A stretch of 36,364 nucleotides of DNA, taken from contig JAGPMK010000005.1 in assembly GCA_018052995.1 (NCBI GenBank), positions 11,184 to 47,547 on the forward strand. Reading direction: 5' to 3'. The stretch is from Syntrophorhabdales bacterium (lineage in GTDB: Bacteria; Desulfobacterota; Syntrophorhabdia; Syntrophorhabdales; Syntrophorhabdaceae). The position numbers were made by a program, and so were the translations under genes. The notes beneath the pieces were generated by a model, which saw nothing but the letters and a program-made list of their open reading frames with translations, did no database searches and was not told the DNA's origin. How positions within the stretch are numbered: the first letter of the stretch is position 1; every line of letters starts with the position of its first letter. Below are positions 7,409 to 16,024 of the stretch, in pieces.

Positions 7409-8272
7409 ATGAATAGGATGATACACAGGATACATATAGTATGTAAGAGAAAAAAGGACGATGCCATAAAAATAGCAGGCAACATCATAAATCTGTATGG
7501 TAAAGATATGGACATATATCTTGATGAAGAGTCAGCAAGGTTTTTGAACTTTGAAAAGGGCGTAGAGCTGGAACATGTAGGTGAAGGTGCAGACCTGATC
7601 ATAGTTCTTGGCGGGGACGGCACCATGCTTGCTGTGGCAAGACAACTAAAAGGCAGGGATGTCCCTATTCTGGGTGTAAACCTCGGCGGTCTCGGATTTC
7701 TTACTGAGATATCTGTGGAGGAGATGCCCATTATGCTCGAAAAGATTGTCTCAGGGCAGTATAAACTATCTACAAGAATGATGCTTGATGTGTGTGTAAT
7801 CAGGGAGGGAAACAGGGTATTTGAATTCTCTGTTCTCAATGATGCTGTTATAACAAAGGATGCCTTAGCAAGGATAATAGACATAGAGGTATATGTAAAC
7901 AGTGTCTATCTAACCACCTACAAGGCAGATGGTCTTATATTTTCCACACCCACAGGGTCAACCGGGTATTCTTTGTCTGCAGGGGGACCTATATTATATC
8001 CAACCCTCAGGAATATGATTGTAACGCCCATATGCCCCCACATGCTTACTAATAGGCCCCTTATCCTTCCTGAGGATGTATCCATGATGGCGGTTTTGAG
8101 GTCAGAAAATGAGAGGGTGGTCCTCACGATTGACGGTCAGATCGGATTCCCTCTTGAATATAGGGATGAGGTGGTTGTAAAAAAATCACCCGATACAGTA
8201 AGGCTTATAAAATCTTCTTTTAGGGGTTATTTTGAGATACTCAGGGAAAAGCTCAAATGGGGTGAGAGATAG
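7409..8272 (+). CDS. nadK: NAD kinase
   Basis: A 287-residue NAD+ kinase, which makes NADP+ from NAD+ with ATP or polyphosphate. The hallmark GGDGT is at residues 68-72 (VLGGDGTML), followed by GVNLGGLGFLTEI, the diacylglycerol-kinase-like fold signature. Further on are the substrate-side YKADGLIFSTPTGSTGYSLS motif and the C-terminal PICPHMLTNRPLILPE. Length is normal (about 280-300). The start may be 7409 or an ATG at 7418 (MIHRIHIV). GAGAGG upstream suits 7409. It is nine bases from recN, so the two are probably cotranscribed; nadK-recN adjacency is widespread in bacteria. Confidence 0.93.
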   Translation: MNRMIHRIHIVCKRKKDDAIKIAGNIINLYGKDMDIYLDEESARFLNFEKGVELEHVGEGADLIIVLGGDGTMLAVARQLKGRDVPILGVNLGGLGFLTEISVEEMPIMLEKIVSGQYKLSTRMMLDVCVIREGNRVFEFSVLNDAVITKDALARIIDIEVYVNSVYLTTYKADGLIFSTPTGSTGYSLSAGGPILYPTLRNMIVTPICPHMLTNRPLILPEDVSMMAVLRSENERVVLTIDGQIGFPLEYRDEVVVKKSPDTVRLIKSSFRGYFEILREKLKWGER

Positions 8273-8281
8273 GATATAGGG

Positions 8282-9901
8282 ATGCTTACATTCTTAAGGG
8301 TCAGGGGTTTTGCGATAATAGATGAAATAGAGGTTGACTTTGAGGATGGTTTTAATGTTATAACCGGTGAAACAGGCGCAGGCAAGTCAATAATTATTAA
8401 TGCATTATCCACCTTAATAAATCAGAGGATCTCTACAGATGTTTTAAAAACCTCGGCAAGACAGGCTGAGATAGTGGCTCATTTTTTATATGGGGAAAGG
8501 GAGTATATCCTTAGGAGGGTCATTCATGCCTCAGGGAGGTCAAGGGCCTATCTTAATGATGAGCCTATAACGTTGGGCAGGATGGAGGAACTGGGGAATA
8601 GCCTTTTGCATATATATGGACAGAATGAATACAGAGACCTTCTTGAAAAGGATAGGTATATCAATCTCATAGATAATATCGTCGGGCTGGAAGACAAAAG
8701 GATAACACTTGCTGGGATGGTAAGGCAGTTGAGGGAGCTGGAGACTGGGCTTAAGACTATGATGAAGGATGCCGAGCAGAGGTCAAAAGAGATTTATTTT
8801 CTTGAGTTTCAGATTGATGAGATTGACAGCGCAAACCTTAAGGAGAAAGAAGAGGAGGAACTAAGACAGAGGCTTAAGACTCTCAAGGATGCAGAGAGGA
8901 TTAGGATAGCCCTTCAGGAGATAGGAGAATTATTCTATGAAAGGGAGGAATCAATCCATGGCATGATTAGATCATCTGTGAATGCCATTAAAATGTTCAG
9001 CCATATAGATTTTCTGAAGAGGATACGAGAGAGGATAGAGTCTATATCCTATGACCTTGAGGATGTATTAAGAGAGATAAGGGATGGGGAGAAAAGCCTG
9101 GCGCATGATCCAGATGAATTGAATAAGATAGAAGAAAGGCTGTCAAGGTTATTTGCAATCAAAGAAAAATATGGAAAGACCCTTGAGGATGTAATGCAAT
9201 ACAGGGAGGATGCAAAAAAGAGGCTTTTATATCTTACAGGGTTGGAAGAGAATATAGAGATAATGGAGAAAAAGATTAATGCTCTGAGAAATGAGGTAGA
9301 GGATCTTGCCGAGTTATTGTCTAATATGAGAAAACAAAAGGCGCCTGAGATAGCAAGGCTTGTTATGGATGAACTCAAGCTTCTTGCTATGGAGAACACA
9401 GAGTTTGTAATAGATATAAAGGATAGGGGAACCATAGAGGAGGATGGTAGAGATGATGTGGACTTCCTTTTAAGCACTAATCCTGGCGAGGCATTAAAAC
9501 CCTTAAGAAGGGTTGCCTCAGGTGGTGAGCTTTCAAGGATAATGCTTGCCATCAAGAAGGTTATGGGTGGTGATGAGGAAAGGGCATTGATATTTGATGA
9601 GGTGGATACAGGCATTGGGGGTATGGTGGCTGATATGGTAGGACAGAGGCTTAAAAGTCTCTCCAGAACCCATCAGATTATCTGTATAACCCATCTTCCC
9701 CAGATAGCTGTCTATGGGGATTGTCATTTCCTTGTTGAAAAAAAGCAGATGAAGGATTATACAATAACAGATATAAAGAGGCTTACTGATTCTGAGAGGA
9801 TAAATGAGATAGCCAGGATGCTGGCCGGTCTGGGGATAACAGAGAAAACAATACGGATATCTGAGGAGATGTTGTCAAATGCTAAAAAAGGCGTCTATTG
9901 A
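8282..9901 (+). CDS. recN: DNA repair protein RecN
   Basis: An SMC-like ATPase of double-strand-break repair, 539 residues (E. coli RecN is 553). The head is split by a coiled coil: Walker A GETGAGKS is at residues 29-36, and the central part (about 150-370) is rich in E, K, L and R with heptad character. The distal half carries the signature VASGGELSRIMLAIK, Walker B ALIFDEVDTGIGG, and the H-loop ICITHLPQIA. All ATPase motifs are intact. Its last 23 bases overlap the following acetyltransferase gene. Confidence 0.95.
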   Translation: MLTFLRVRGFAIIDEIEVDFEDGFNVITGETGAGKSIIINALSTLINQRISTDVLKTSARQAEIVAHFLYGEREYILRRVIHASGRSRAYLNDEPITLGRMEELGNSLLHIYGQNEYRDLLEKDRYINLIDNIVGLEDKRITLAGMVRQLRELETGLKTMMKDAEQRSKEIYFLEFQIDEIDSANLKEKEEEELRQRLKTLKDAERIRIALQEIGELFYEREESIHGMIRSSVNAIKMFSHIDFLKRIRERIESISYDLEDVLREIRDGEKSLAHDPDELNKIEERLSRLFAIKEKYGKTLEDVMQYREDAKKRLLYLTGLEENIEIMEKKINALRNEVEDLAELLSNMRKQKAPEIARLVMDELKLLAMENTEFVIDIKDRGTIEEDGRDDVDFLLSTNPGEALKPLRRVASGGELSRIMLAIKKVMGGDEERALIFDEVDTGIGGMVADMVGQRLKSLSRTHQIICITHLPQIAVYGDCHFLVEKKQMKDYTITDIKRLTDSERINEIARMLAGLGITEKTIRISEEMLSNAKKGVY

Positions 9902-10331
9902 GGACATAAAGTATATTCACAATATTATTAATTCCGCTGCATCTAAAGGTGAGATGCTGCCGAGGTCACTGGGAGAGCTATATGACAATATGAGGGACTA
10001 TTTCGTCTATGTGGATAATGGAAGGATTGTAGGGACAGGCGCACTCCATATATGCTGGGAGGACCTGGCAGAGGTAAGATCCATCTGTGTTGTGGATTCC
10101 CACAGGATGAAGGGCATAGGAAAAAAGATTGTGGAGGCAACCCTTGAAGAAGCGAGAACCTATATGATCAAACAGGTCTTTCTTTTGACCTATCAGATAG
10201 AGTTTTTTAAAAAATGTGGTTTTCATATAACCGACAAAAAGGAACTACCCCAGAAGATATGGTCTGACTGCATAAAATGTCCTAAATTCCCCCAATGTGA
10301 TGAGACGGCAATGAAGATAGGGCTTGTTTGA
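9879..10331 (+). CDS. argA: Short-form N-acetylglutamate synthase (GNAT family)
   Basis: A 150-residue GNAT acetyltransferase resembling the short N-acetylglutamate synthases that lack the amino-acid-kinase domain and start arginine biosynthesis (acetyl-CoA + glutamate). The acetyl-CoA loop is EVRSICVVDSHRMKGIGKKIVEA (residues about 70-90; R/Q-x-x-G-x-G/A type). The C-terminal LPQKIWSDCIKCPKFPQCDE, with four cysteines, is the tail I associate with this subfamily. The ATG lies 23 bases inside recN with GAGGAG ten bases before it. The gene symbol follows subfamily resemblance and is less certain than the GNAT call. Confidence 0.78.
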   Translation: MLKKASIEDIKYIHNIINSAASKGEMLPRSLGELYDNMRDYFVYVDNGRIVGTGALHICWEDLAEVRSICVVDSHRMKGIGKKIVEATLEEARTYMIKQVFLLTYQIEFFKKCGFHITDKKELPQKIWSDCIKCPKFPQCDETAMKIGLV

Positions 10332-10397
10332 GTATGAGTATCAATGATTTCATAGCGTTAGGTTAAAAAAAACTTGAAGACAATAACAGGGGTCTAT

Positions 10398-11702
10398 ATG
10401 GATTATGAAAAGATAGTAGATGGTATAAAAGGTTTATTTGACAGCTATGAGTTATTCTTTATGAAAGAGAGAACTAGAAGGTATGAAAGCAGGGACCTTG
10501 ATATTTATAATGTCGAATTAAGAGAGGAAGAGGGTGTTGCCTTAAGGGGTATAAAGGAAAACAGGATGGTTTTTTCATACTCCTACGATAGAGGCGAAAA
10601 GGCATTAGAGTCATTGCTTGACAATAGCCGTCAGCTTCTTCCTTTTTTAGATGAGGACATGGACTATGGATTTCCAGAACCTGCCAGCAGTTATCCTGTT
10701 TTAGATACATATGATAGGGAGGGTATCGGACTCAGTGATTCAATAAAAAAAGACATGGTTATAAAACTGGAAGATATAATGAAATCCTTTGACAGAAGGA
10801 TCGTTGCCGTAAGGGGCTGCGAGCTTCAGGAGGCAGAGATAGAGGTAATGATTATAAATTCAAGGGGTGTATCCGTTGAGGCAAGAAAGACAACATATGT
10901 TATAACAGGGATGGGTATTGCAAAAGATGAAGATGAGGTCTCGTGGTATGATTGGAGGTGGTCAAATTTTTTAAGAGATATGGACCTCAAGGGATTTGGC
11001 AATGAGGTGGCAGAAAAGGCGGTCTCTTTTCTTGGGGGCACCCAAATCGAAACAGGGATATATAATGGGATTATTAAACCACAGGCAGCAAGTGATATAA
11101 TGAGTATACTCTCCGGGTCATTCCTTGCAGAGAATCTCTATAAAGGCAAGACCTGGCTGAAGGATAAGATCGGAAAGAGATGTCTCTCTCAATGTCTTAA
11201 TATAACAGATTCAGGAACGATGGGAATAGAGGCATTCCCCTTTGATGCCGAGGGTTTCCCTACCCAGGTTAACAATGTAATCATAGATGGTGTGTTTGAG
11301 ACATTTCTCTATGACACATATTATGGTAGAAAATATAGGAAGCCATCCACAGGGAACAGCATCAGGTCAGGGCTAAAAGATCCGCCTCGATGTGGTGCAA
11401 GGGGTATCTATATTGAAAAAGGTTTAATGGACATAACAAAGGATCTCCTTGATACCGGGATAGTTATAGAGGAGCTTATAGGGGCCCATACAGCAAACCC
11501 CATAACAGGGGAGTTTTCAGTGGGTGCCATTGGTTATCTTTATAAAAACAGGGCAATGTCTCCATTCAAAGAGGTAATATTTTCAGGCAACATCTTTGAG
11601 CTTTTAAATAATGTTACTGCAGTGGGTAATGACCTAAGGTTTTATGGAAATTGCGGTTCGCCATCATTATTTATAGAAGGGATGAAGATAAGCGGGAGAT
11701 GA
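10398..11702 (+). CDS. pmbA: TldD/PmbA family protein, PmbA branch
   Basis: A 434-residue member of the TldD/PmbA family. These form heterodimeric metalloproteases in which TldD carries the zinc-binding HExxxH and PmbA does not. No such motif is seen here, and the C-terminal half has the PmbA-type segments GTMGIEAFPFDAEGFPTQ and STGNSIRSG, so this is the PmbA-like partner. No tldD lies in the window. I prefer the ATG at 10398, preceded by ACAGGGG, over a TTG 24 bases earlier that has no ribosome site. In E. coli the pair matures microcin B17 and degrades the CcdA antitoxin. The substrate here is unknown. It overlaps the next gene by ATGA. Confidence 0.85.
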   Translation: MDYEKIVDGIKGLFDSYELFFMKERTRRYESRDLDIYNVELREEEGVALRGIKENRMVFSYSYDRGEKALESLLDNSRQLLPFLDEDMDYGFPEPASSYPVLDTYDREGIGLSDSIKKDMVIKLEDIMKSFDRRIVAVRGCELQEAEIEVMIINSRGVSVEARKTTYVITGMGIAKDEDEVSWYDWRWSNFLRDMDLKGFGNEVAEKAVSFLGGTQIETGIYNGIIKPQAASDIMSILSGSFLAENLYKGKTWLKDKIGKRCLSQCLNITDSGTMGIEAFPFDAEGFPTQVNNVIIDGVFETFLYDTYYGRKYRKPSTGNSIRSGLKDPPRCGARGIYIEKGLMDITKDLLDTGIVIEELIGAHTANPITGEFSVGAIGYLYKNRAMSPFKEVIFSGNIFELLNNVTAVGNDLRFYGNCGSPSLFIEGMKISGR

Positions 11703-12793
11703 GGATAGGTTATTTTGTGCGCAATATTGGTGTTTCAGGGGGCGTGAAATCCATGCTCCAACACGTGGGGATGCTCAGAGATATGGGCTATGACGCAATC
11801 CTAATAACAGAGCGGGTAAAAAAAGATTGGTGCCTTCAGGTTGAACCTTTTATAGTAAAAGACAAGAAACTTCTTGACCTTCCACTCTGTGATATATATG
11901 TAGGGACTGCCTATAATGATGTTAAGCGTCTCTATGAGGCAAAAAAGGGCAAGGTGGTTCATTACTGCCAGGGCTATGAGCCCACAGAATACAGGTCGAG
12001 GATTACAGGTGAATTCATCTCTGAAAAATATGAGAGAAAAGGGTTTTTTTCATCTATCGGTAGGCTTATAGACAATATGAAGTTCCGTAAAAGAATAAAA
12101 GAGATAGAATCAATATATACACTACCTACCATAAAGGCAGGTCTTTCACCCCATCTTGTACGTTTAATTAAAGAGAGATATGGCCAGGAGTGTTCTATAA
12201 TCCAGGGTGGCATTGACGATAGCGTATTTAATGCCAGAGGCAGAAAACCATGGAGATGGAGCAGAAAAATAAGAGTCCTCTGTATAGGCTCTATGTTTGT
12301 AGGCTTTAAAGGTATACCGGACACATATGACGCCATTGCGATCCTAAAAGATAAAGGGGTAAGTATAGAATTTATAAGGGTGTCCCCTGGACCGGCAACA
12401 AAGAAAGAGACAGAGGGTGGTATTGTGGATAGATATCTTATTGGCTTAAATGAGGGTGAGATGGCAGAGTTGTATAAGGAGACTGACATTTATATCTCCA
12501 CATCCCTTGCCGGAGAGGGCCTTGGTTATCCTGCTATTGAGGCACTTGCATGCGGTGTTCCATCCATCCTTACTGAGATACCAAGTTATATGGACCTTGA
12601 TGAACGAATGGATTTTGCCTATTTTGTCCCTGTCCATAGACCAGATATGGTCGCAGAGGGTATTATGAGAATAATAGAGGATGTTGAATTTCGTAATAGA
12701 TGCATACAAAGGGGGTTTGAGGTAGCAGCAGGATACACCCTTGAGAGGACAAAAAAAGACCTCAAGGATTTTTACGAAAAGATTAAACTATAA
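11699..12793 (+). CDS. Glycosyltransferase family 4 (GT-B fold)
   Basis: A 364-residue GT-B glycosyltransferase. The N-terminal domain begins MRIGYFVRNIGVSGGVKSML, a nucleotide-sugar-enzyme style start with a glycine-rich loop. The C-terminal domain has GSMFVGFKGIPDTYDAIAIL and the retaining-GT4 acidic E-x7-E region in GEGLGYPAIEALACGVPS. The start is the ATG at 11699, in a four-base overlap with pmbA (ATGA) and preceded by GGGAG. No membrane segment is apparent. The acceptor and sugar are unknown; cell-surface polysaccharide work is the usual role. It is the last gene of the nadK-to-glycosyltransferase run and converges with the ABC operon. Confidence 0.85.
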   Translation: MRIGYFVRNIGVSGGVKSMLQHVGMLRDMGYDAILITERVKKDWCLQVEPFIVKDKKLLDLPLCDIYVGTAYNDVKRLYEAKKGKVVHYCQGYEPTEYRSRITGEFISEKYERKGFFSSIGRLIDNMKFRKRIKEIESIYTLPTIKAGLSPHLVRLIKERYGQECSIIQGGIDDSVFNARGRKPWRWSRKIRVLCIGSMFVGFKGIPDTYDAIAILKDKGVSIEFIRVSPGPATKKETEGGIVDRYLIGLNEGEMAELYKETDIYISTSLAGEGLGYPAIEALACGVPSILTEIPSYMDLDERMDFAYFVPVHRPDMVAEGIMRIIEDVEFRNRCIQRGFEVAAGYTLERTKKDLKDFYEKIKL

Positions 12794-12872
12794 ACTACCA
12801 AAATTTTCATATCTAAATGCATAAAGATAGCCACGAGAAAGAAACTATCTGAGAGAAGAAAAAAATAAAGAT

Positions 12873-13148
12873 TTTAAACCGTAACTCCGCCGCGAATACG
12901 GAATGGGTTATATAAAAAGCTCAAATATTTCTTGAGATTATGGTTAGAGATGGCATGTAAACATATTATGTAAATACGTAAATATGTTTATGGGATATCA
13001 GACTGGGCATTAAAGCATAAGGAGAAGGGAGCTAAACTCAGATTGATAGAGGTGACAAGTAAATGGAATATATAAGCCACCAACACCCTAAAACTCATAG
13101 AGAAATTGAAATACCTATTACGTAAAAATGGCGGAGTTACGGTTTAAA
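12873..13148. mobile_element. 276-bp element with perfect 19-bp terminal inverted repeats (MITE-like)
   Basis: The left end TTTAAACCGTAACTCCGCC (12873-12891) is the exact reverse complement of the right end (13130-13148). If the flanking TTTAAA is a duplicated target, the inverted repeats proper are the 13-base CCGTAACTCCGCC and the duplication is six bases. The inside encodes no full gene. In one forward frame near the right end two short open stretches are in phase (KHKEKGAKLRLIEVTSKWNI, stop, ATNTLKLIEKLKYLLRKNGG and on to a stop in the repeat), which may be a decayed transposase C-terminus. A 9-bp inverted repeat (AAACATATT/AATATGTTT) sits near 12960-12990. It lies between two convergent genes, a typical harmless insertion place. 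Confidence 0.6.
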
Positions 13149-13335
13149 TAGTTACAGTACAAATCCTCTATGGAGGGCCGTAAAAGATCCGTTGTATACT
13201 GGTAAGCTACCCTGATAAGCATAACCGTATTTATTTCTAAGCAACTAGGCGATTATACATATAAATATTTTTCTGGGTATGAAGTTGGGTTATCTTTTTT
13301 ATAAGGAATCGTTCTGTTATTATGAAGACAATCTT
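13149..13335. other. Intergenic region between the inverted-repeat element and the ABC operon end
   Basis: No gene, RNA or strong hairpin is recognised. It contains the 3' flank of the ABC ATPase gene on the minus strand without a convincing U-tract terminator. Confidence 0.3.
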
Positions 13336-14382
13336 TTACTCTGTAAATCTCAGTCTTCTGAGCTTGATTATTATATATACCTCCTGACCAATAGTAAGAT
13401 TCATTTCATCAAATGCCTCCTTTGATATCTCTGCCATAAGGTTATTGCCATTTACGTTTACCTTTACGCGAACAATGGAACGGAGGGGCATTATATCTAT
13501 AATAGTTGCCTTATAACGATTCAACGCAGGTCCAGGTGGTTTTGAATCTGATATGTATATATCGTGAGGTGGAATCGCTATCTTTTTTATTTTACTGCCT
13601 TCGTAAGGGAGAATAATAGCCATATCACCTGATTTTACTTCAATCAAACCTGTTGAAAGGATACGGCAGTCATCGCAGTTTATTATATTTGGCATACCTA
13701 CAAATTCTAAAACCTTTTTAGTCTTTGGATGAAATAGAATATCCTCTGGCTTTGAGACCTGTTCTATTATGCCTTTGTGTATAATTGCAATTCTATCAGC
13801 CATCTCTTCTGCACCAAGTAAATCGTGTGTAACAATTACGGCAGTTATTTCCATTTTTTTTAGAAGGTTTTTGAGTTCAATTCTAAAATATTTTGCCGTC
13901 TGGCTATCGAGGCTTGATGTTGGCTCATCGAGAAGCAATATCTTCTGAAAGGGTGCAATGGCACGGGCAATAGCCACCCTCTGCTTTTCGCCACCACTTA
14001 AGTTTTGTGGATATCTTGTCTTCAGTCTCTCGATATGCAGAGCATCCAATAACTCGTTTACCCTCTTTTTTATTGTATTTTCAGGATATCGCTTCATCTT
14101 AAGACCATAGGATATATTTGATTCCACAGTGAGGTGAGGAAAGAGTGCCAGGTCCTGAAAGAGATAGCCAACACCCCGTTTGTGAGGAGGTATTTTATCC
14201 ATTTTTTCCCCATCAAAATAGACTTCACCCTGATAATCAATAAGACCCGCTATGACATTAAGTAATGTGGTTTTTCCTGAGCCATTTGGACCCACGAGGG
14301 CAAGGATCTCCCCATCTCTTATGGTAAGTTTGAGGTTTTTCAGGATATGTTTTGTTATATCTTTAAGTTCAATGTCTGGCAT
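13336..14382 (-). CDS. Molybdate/tungstate-type ABC transporter, ATP-binding protein
   Basis: A 348-residue ABC ATPase with a C-terminal TOBE domain. Walker A GPNGSGKTT starts at residue 31, the Q-loop is in YLFQDLALFP, the signature LSGGEKQRVAIARA is at about 128, Walker B ILLLDEPTSSLD ends near 159, and the switch histidine is in VIVTHDLL. Residues from about 235 on form the TOBE region (ATIIDIMPLRSIVRVKVNVN), which in ModC/WtpC-type proteins binds or senses oxyanions. It is the last gene of the operon, eight bases after the permease gene. Molybdate versus tungstate cannot be decided from sequence by eye. Confidence 0.87.
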   Translation of the reverse strand: MPDIELKDITKHILKNLKLTIRDGEILALVGPNGSGKTTLLNVIAGLIDYQGEVYFDGEKMDKIPPHKRGVGYLFQDLALFPHLTVESNISYGLKMKRYPENTIKKRVNELLDALHIERLKTRYPQNLSGGEKQRVAIARAIAPFQKILLLDEPTSSLDSQTAKYFRIELKNLLKKMEITAVIVTHDLLGAEEMADRIAIIHKGIIEQVSKPEDILFHPKTKKVLEFVGMPNIINCDDCRILSTGLIEVKSGDMAIILPYEGSKIKKIAIPPHDIYISDSKPPGPALNRYKATIIDIMPLRSIVRVKVNVNGNNLMAEISKEAFDEMNLTIGQEVYIIIKLRRLRFTE

Positions 14383-14390
14383 GCCGATCC

Positions 14391-15167
14391 CTAAAAGGAT
14401 ATACCCCTTCCTGTAAAAAGCCTTATTCCATATAATATGCCAAGTCCAATTGTAATAAGAATAAGCACAAGGACAACAGTCCCTTCTATATCTGCACTGG
14501 CAAGACGCATGAAGATTGCAACGGGGATTGTTTCTGTCTTCATAGCCATTGACCCTGCTATTGTAATTGTGGCACCAAACTCACCAAATGCCTTTGCCCA
14601 TGTAAGAATTGAAGAGGCAATAATCCCTCTTTTACAGAGAGGGAGGGTTACTGAGAAAAAAGCCTTAGAGGGTGATGCGCCTAGTGTCCTTGCTACCTCT
14701 TCGTATCTTGAAGGGATCTCGTCCATTGCCGCCTTTATAAGGCGTGTAGCAATCCCTGCAGTAGTAATAAACTGGGCAAGGAATATCCCGTATATAGTAA
14801 AAACGAATTTTATACCTTTATCCTGCATAAGAGAACCTAATGGGGTATTGAAGAAGATAAGAACAGTGGCACCTAAAGCAACAGGAGATACGATCATGGG
14901 CAGTTCAAGTATGGTATCAATTATCTGTCTTCCAGGAAAACGAAACCGCGATAATGCATAGGCTGATGGAATTGCAAGTAAAACAGAGAACAGGGTTGAA
15001 ATTGTGGCAGTGAAAAGACTCAAGCGTATGGAAAAAAGGGTTCTGTTTGAGATTAAAGCATCAAAGAAGACTTTTCCATTATAATAATAGAAGAGGGATA
15101 GAATAAGACCACCATAGATGATGAAGATAATAAAGCTTATAGATATGGAGAGTCTCTTAAATGTCAT
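14391..15167 (-). CDS. Molybdate/tungstate-type ABC transporter, permease
   Basis: A 258-residue integral membrane permease with about six hydrophobic segments, starting at residues 9-29. The cytoplasmic EAA loop is clear: EVARTLGASPSKAFFSVTLP, followed by GEFGATITIAGS, a segment characteristic of ModB/WtpB-type permeases. The ATG overlaps the stop of the binding-protein gene as ATGA, so translation is probably coupled. With the ATPase and binding protein it makes a complete importer. Confidence 0.87.
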   Translation of the reverse strand: MTFKRLSISISFIIFIIYGGLILSLFYYYNGKVFFDALISNRTLFSIRLSLFTATISTLFSVLLAIPSAYALSRFRFPGRQIIDTILELPMIVSPVALGATVLIFFNTPLGSLMQDKGIKFVFTIYGIFLAQFITTAGIATRLIKAAMDEIPSRYEEVARTLGASPSKAFFSVTLPLCKRGIIASSILTWAKAFGEFGATITIAGSMAMKTETIPVAIFMRLASADIEGTVVLVLILITIGLGILYGIRLFTGRGISF

Positions 15168-16012
15168 TTCTTCAACCGGTTTGTGATGACTTTAAATTCC
15201 CCTCCAATAGGTTTCTTCTCGCCTACAAACTGAAATGCCTCTTCAGCTGTTCCAAAATAATGATATTTTTTAAAGATTTCCTTTCCATCCATCAAGAGAA
15301 AATCTATAAAATTTTCGGCTTCTTTTCTTTTATTCGTATAGGCAATTATGCCTACCTGAATAGAACCGATACGTGCGATCTCGTTGGCTTTAAATTTTAC
15401 TGTAGAGACTTTATCAGGATACCACCTTTCAAGAAAGTGAAAGCCTATTATGGCATCTACGTGATTTAAAATAAGAAGGGTTGAGAGTTTATTGAAGTCT
15501 TCCGCGTATGTAACTATATTTTCTTGAATAGCCTTTTTTTCTTGAGGGGTAAGGGCATTTTCAATAATTTCTGTAGCAATGGCGCCAACATAAACTATCT
15601 CTGGGTTTGCCAGCCCCACCCTTATCCCTGGCCTTGCAAGGTCTTTTAATCCATGAATATTCTTTGGATTTCCTTTCTGGACATTGATGGCTGGCACAAC
15701 AAAACCGAAATTTTTGACCGATTCAGGGATAACAACACCTTTCTTGATCGCTTTTTCCATAATATCAGGCGAAGGTACTATGAAGACATCCCCCTGTTTA
15801 GTAAGAAGAGCCTGGCTTAAAAGAGTTGTCACACTTGCATAATGGATATCTACTTCCTTTTTTTTCTGTTTGTAAAGGCTTATAACATCTTTCATAGGGT
15901 GTTTGAAAGCAGCACCACAGAAGATAAATAGAGGTTCACTGCTGGCATTAGAAGTTGTAAAAAAAAGGGACATAAATAAAAAAAGTATAAAAAGGAATAT
16001 CTTTTTAAACAT
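15164..16012 (-). CDS. Molybdate/tungstate-type ABC transporter, substrate-binding protein
   Basis: A 282-residue periplasmic binding protein of the ModA/WtpA-like group. The N-terminus MFKKIFLFILFLFMSLFFTT is a signal peptide, with likely cleavage near SNAS/SEP (residues 23-27). The mature part opens LFIFCGAAFKHPMKDVISLY, where ModA proteins have the oxyanion-holding FxAAS-type loop. GDVFIVPSPDIMEKA and VGLANPEIVYVGAIA follow, as in ModA-fold proteins. The C-terminus FKKYHYFGTAEEAFQFVGEK is repeated in decayed form upstream (16793-16981). It follows the DUF364 gene by 12 bases. Confidence 0.85.
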   Translation of the reverse strand: MFKKIFLFILFLFMSLFFTTSNASSEPLFIFCGAAFKHPMKDVISLYKQKKKEVDIHYASVTTLLSQALLTKQGDVFIVPSPDIMEKAIKKGVVIPESVKNFGFVVPAINVQKGNPKNIHGLKDLARPGIRVGLANPEIVYVGAIATEIIENALTPQEKKAIQENIVTYAEDFNKLSTLLILNHVDAIIGFHFLERWYPDKVSTVKFKANEIARIGSIQVGIIAYTNKRKEAENFIDFLLMDGKEIFKKYHYFGTAEEAFQFVGEKKPIGGEFKVITNRLKK

Positions 16013-16024
16013 GACAAATCTCCT

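Noticed and set aside
12960-13148. Coding of a transposase inside the inverted-repeat element
   Set aside because: Only about 45 codons in one frame, with an internal stop, look protein-like. I cannot assign them to a transposase family, so no gene is called.
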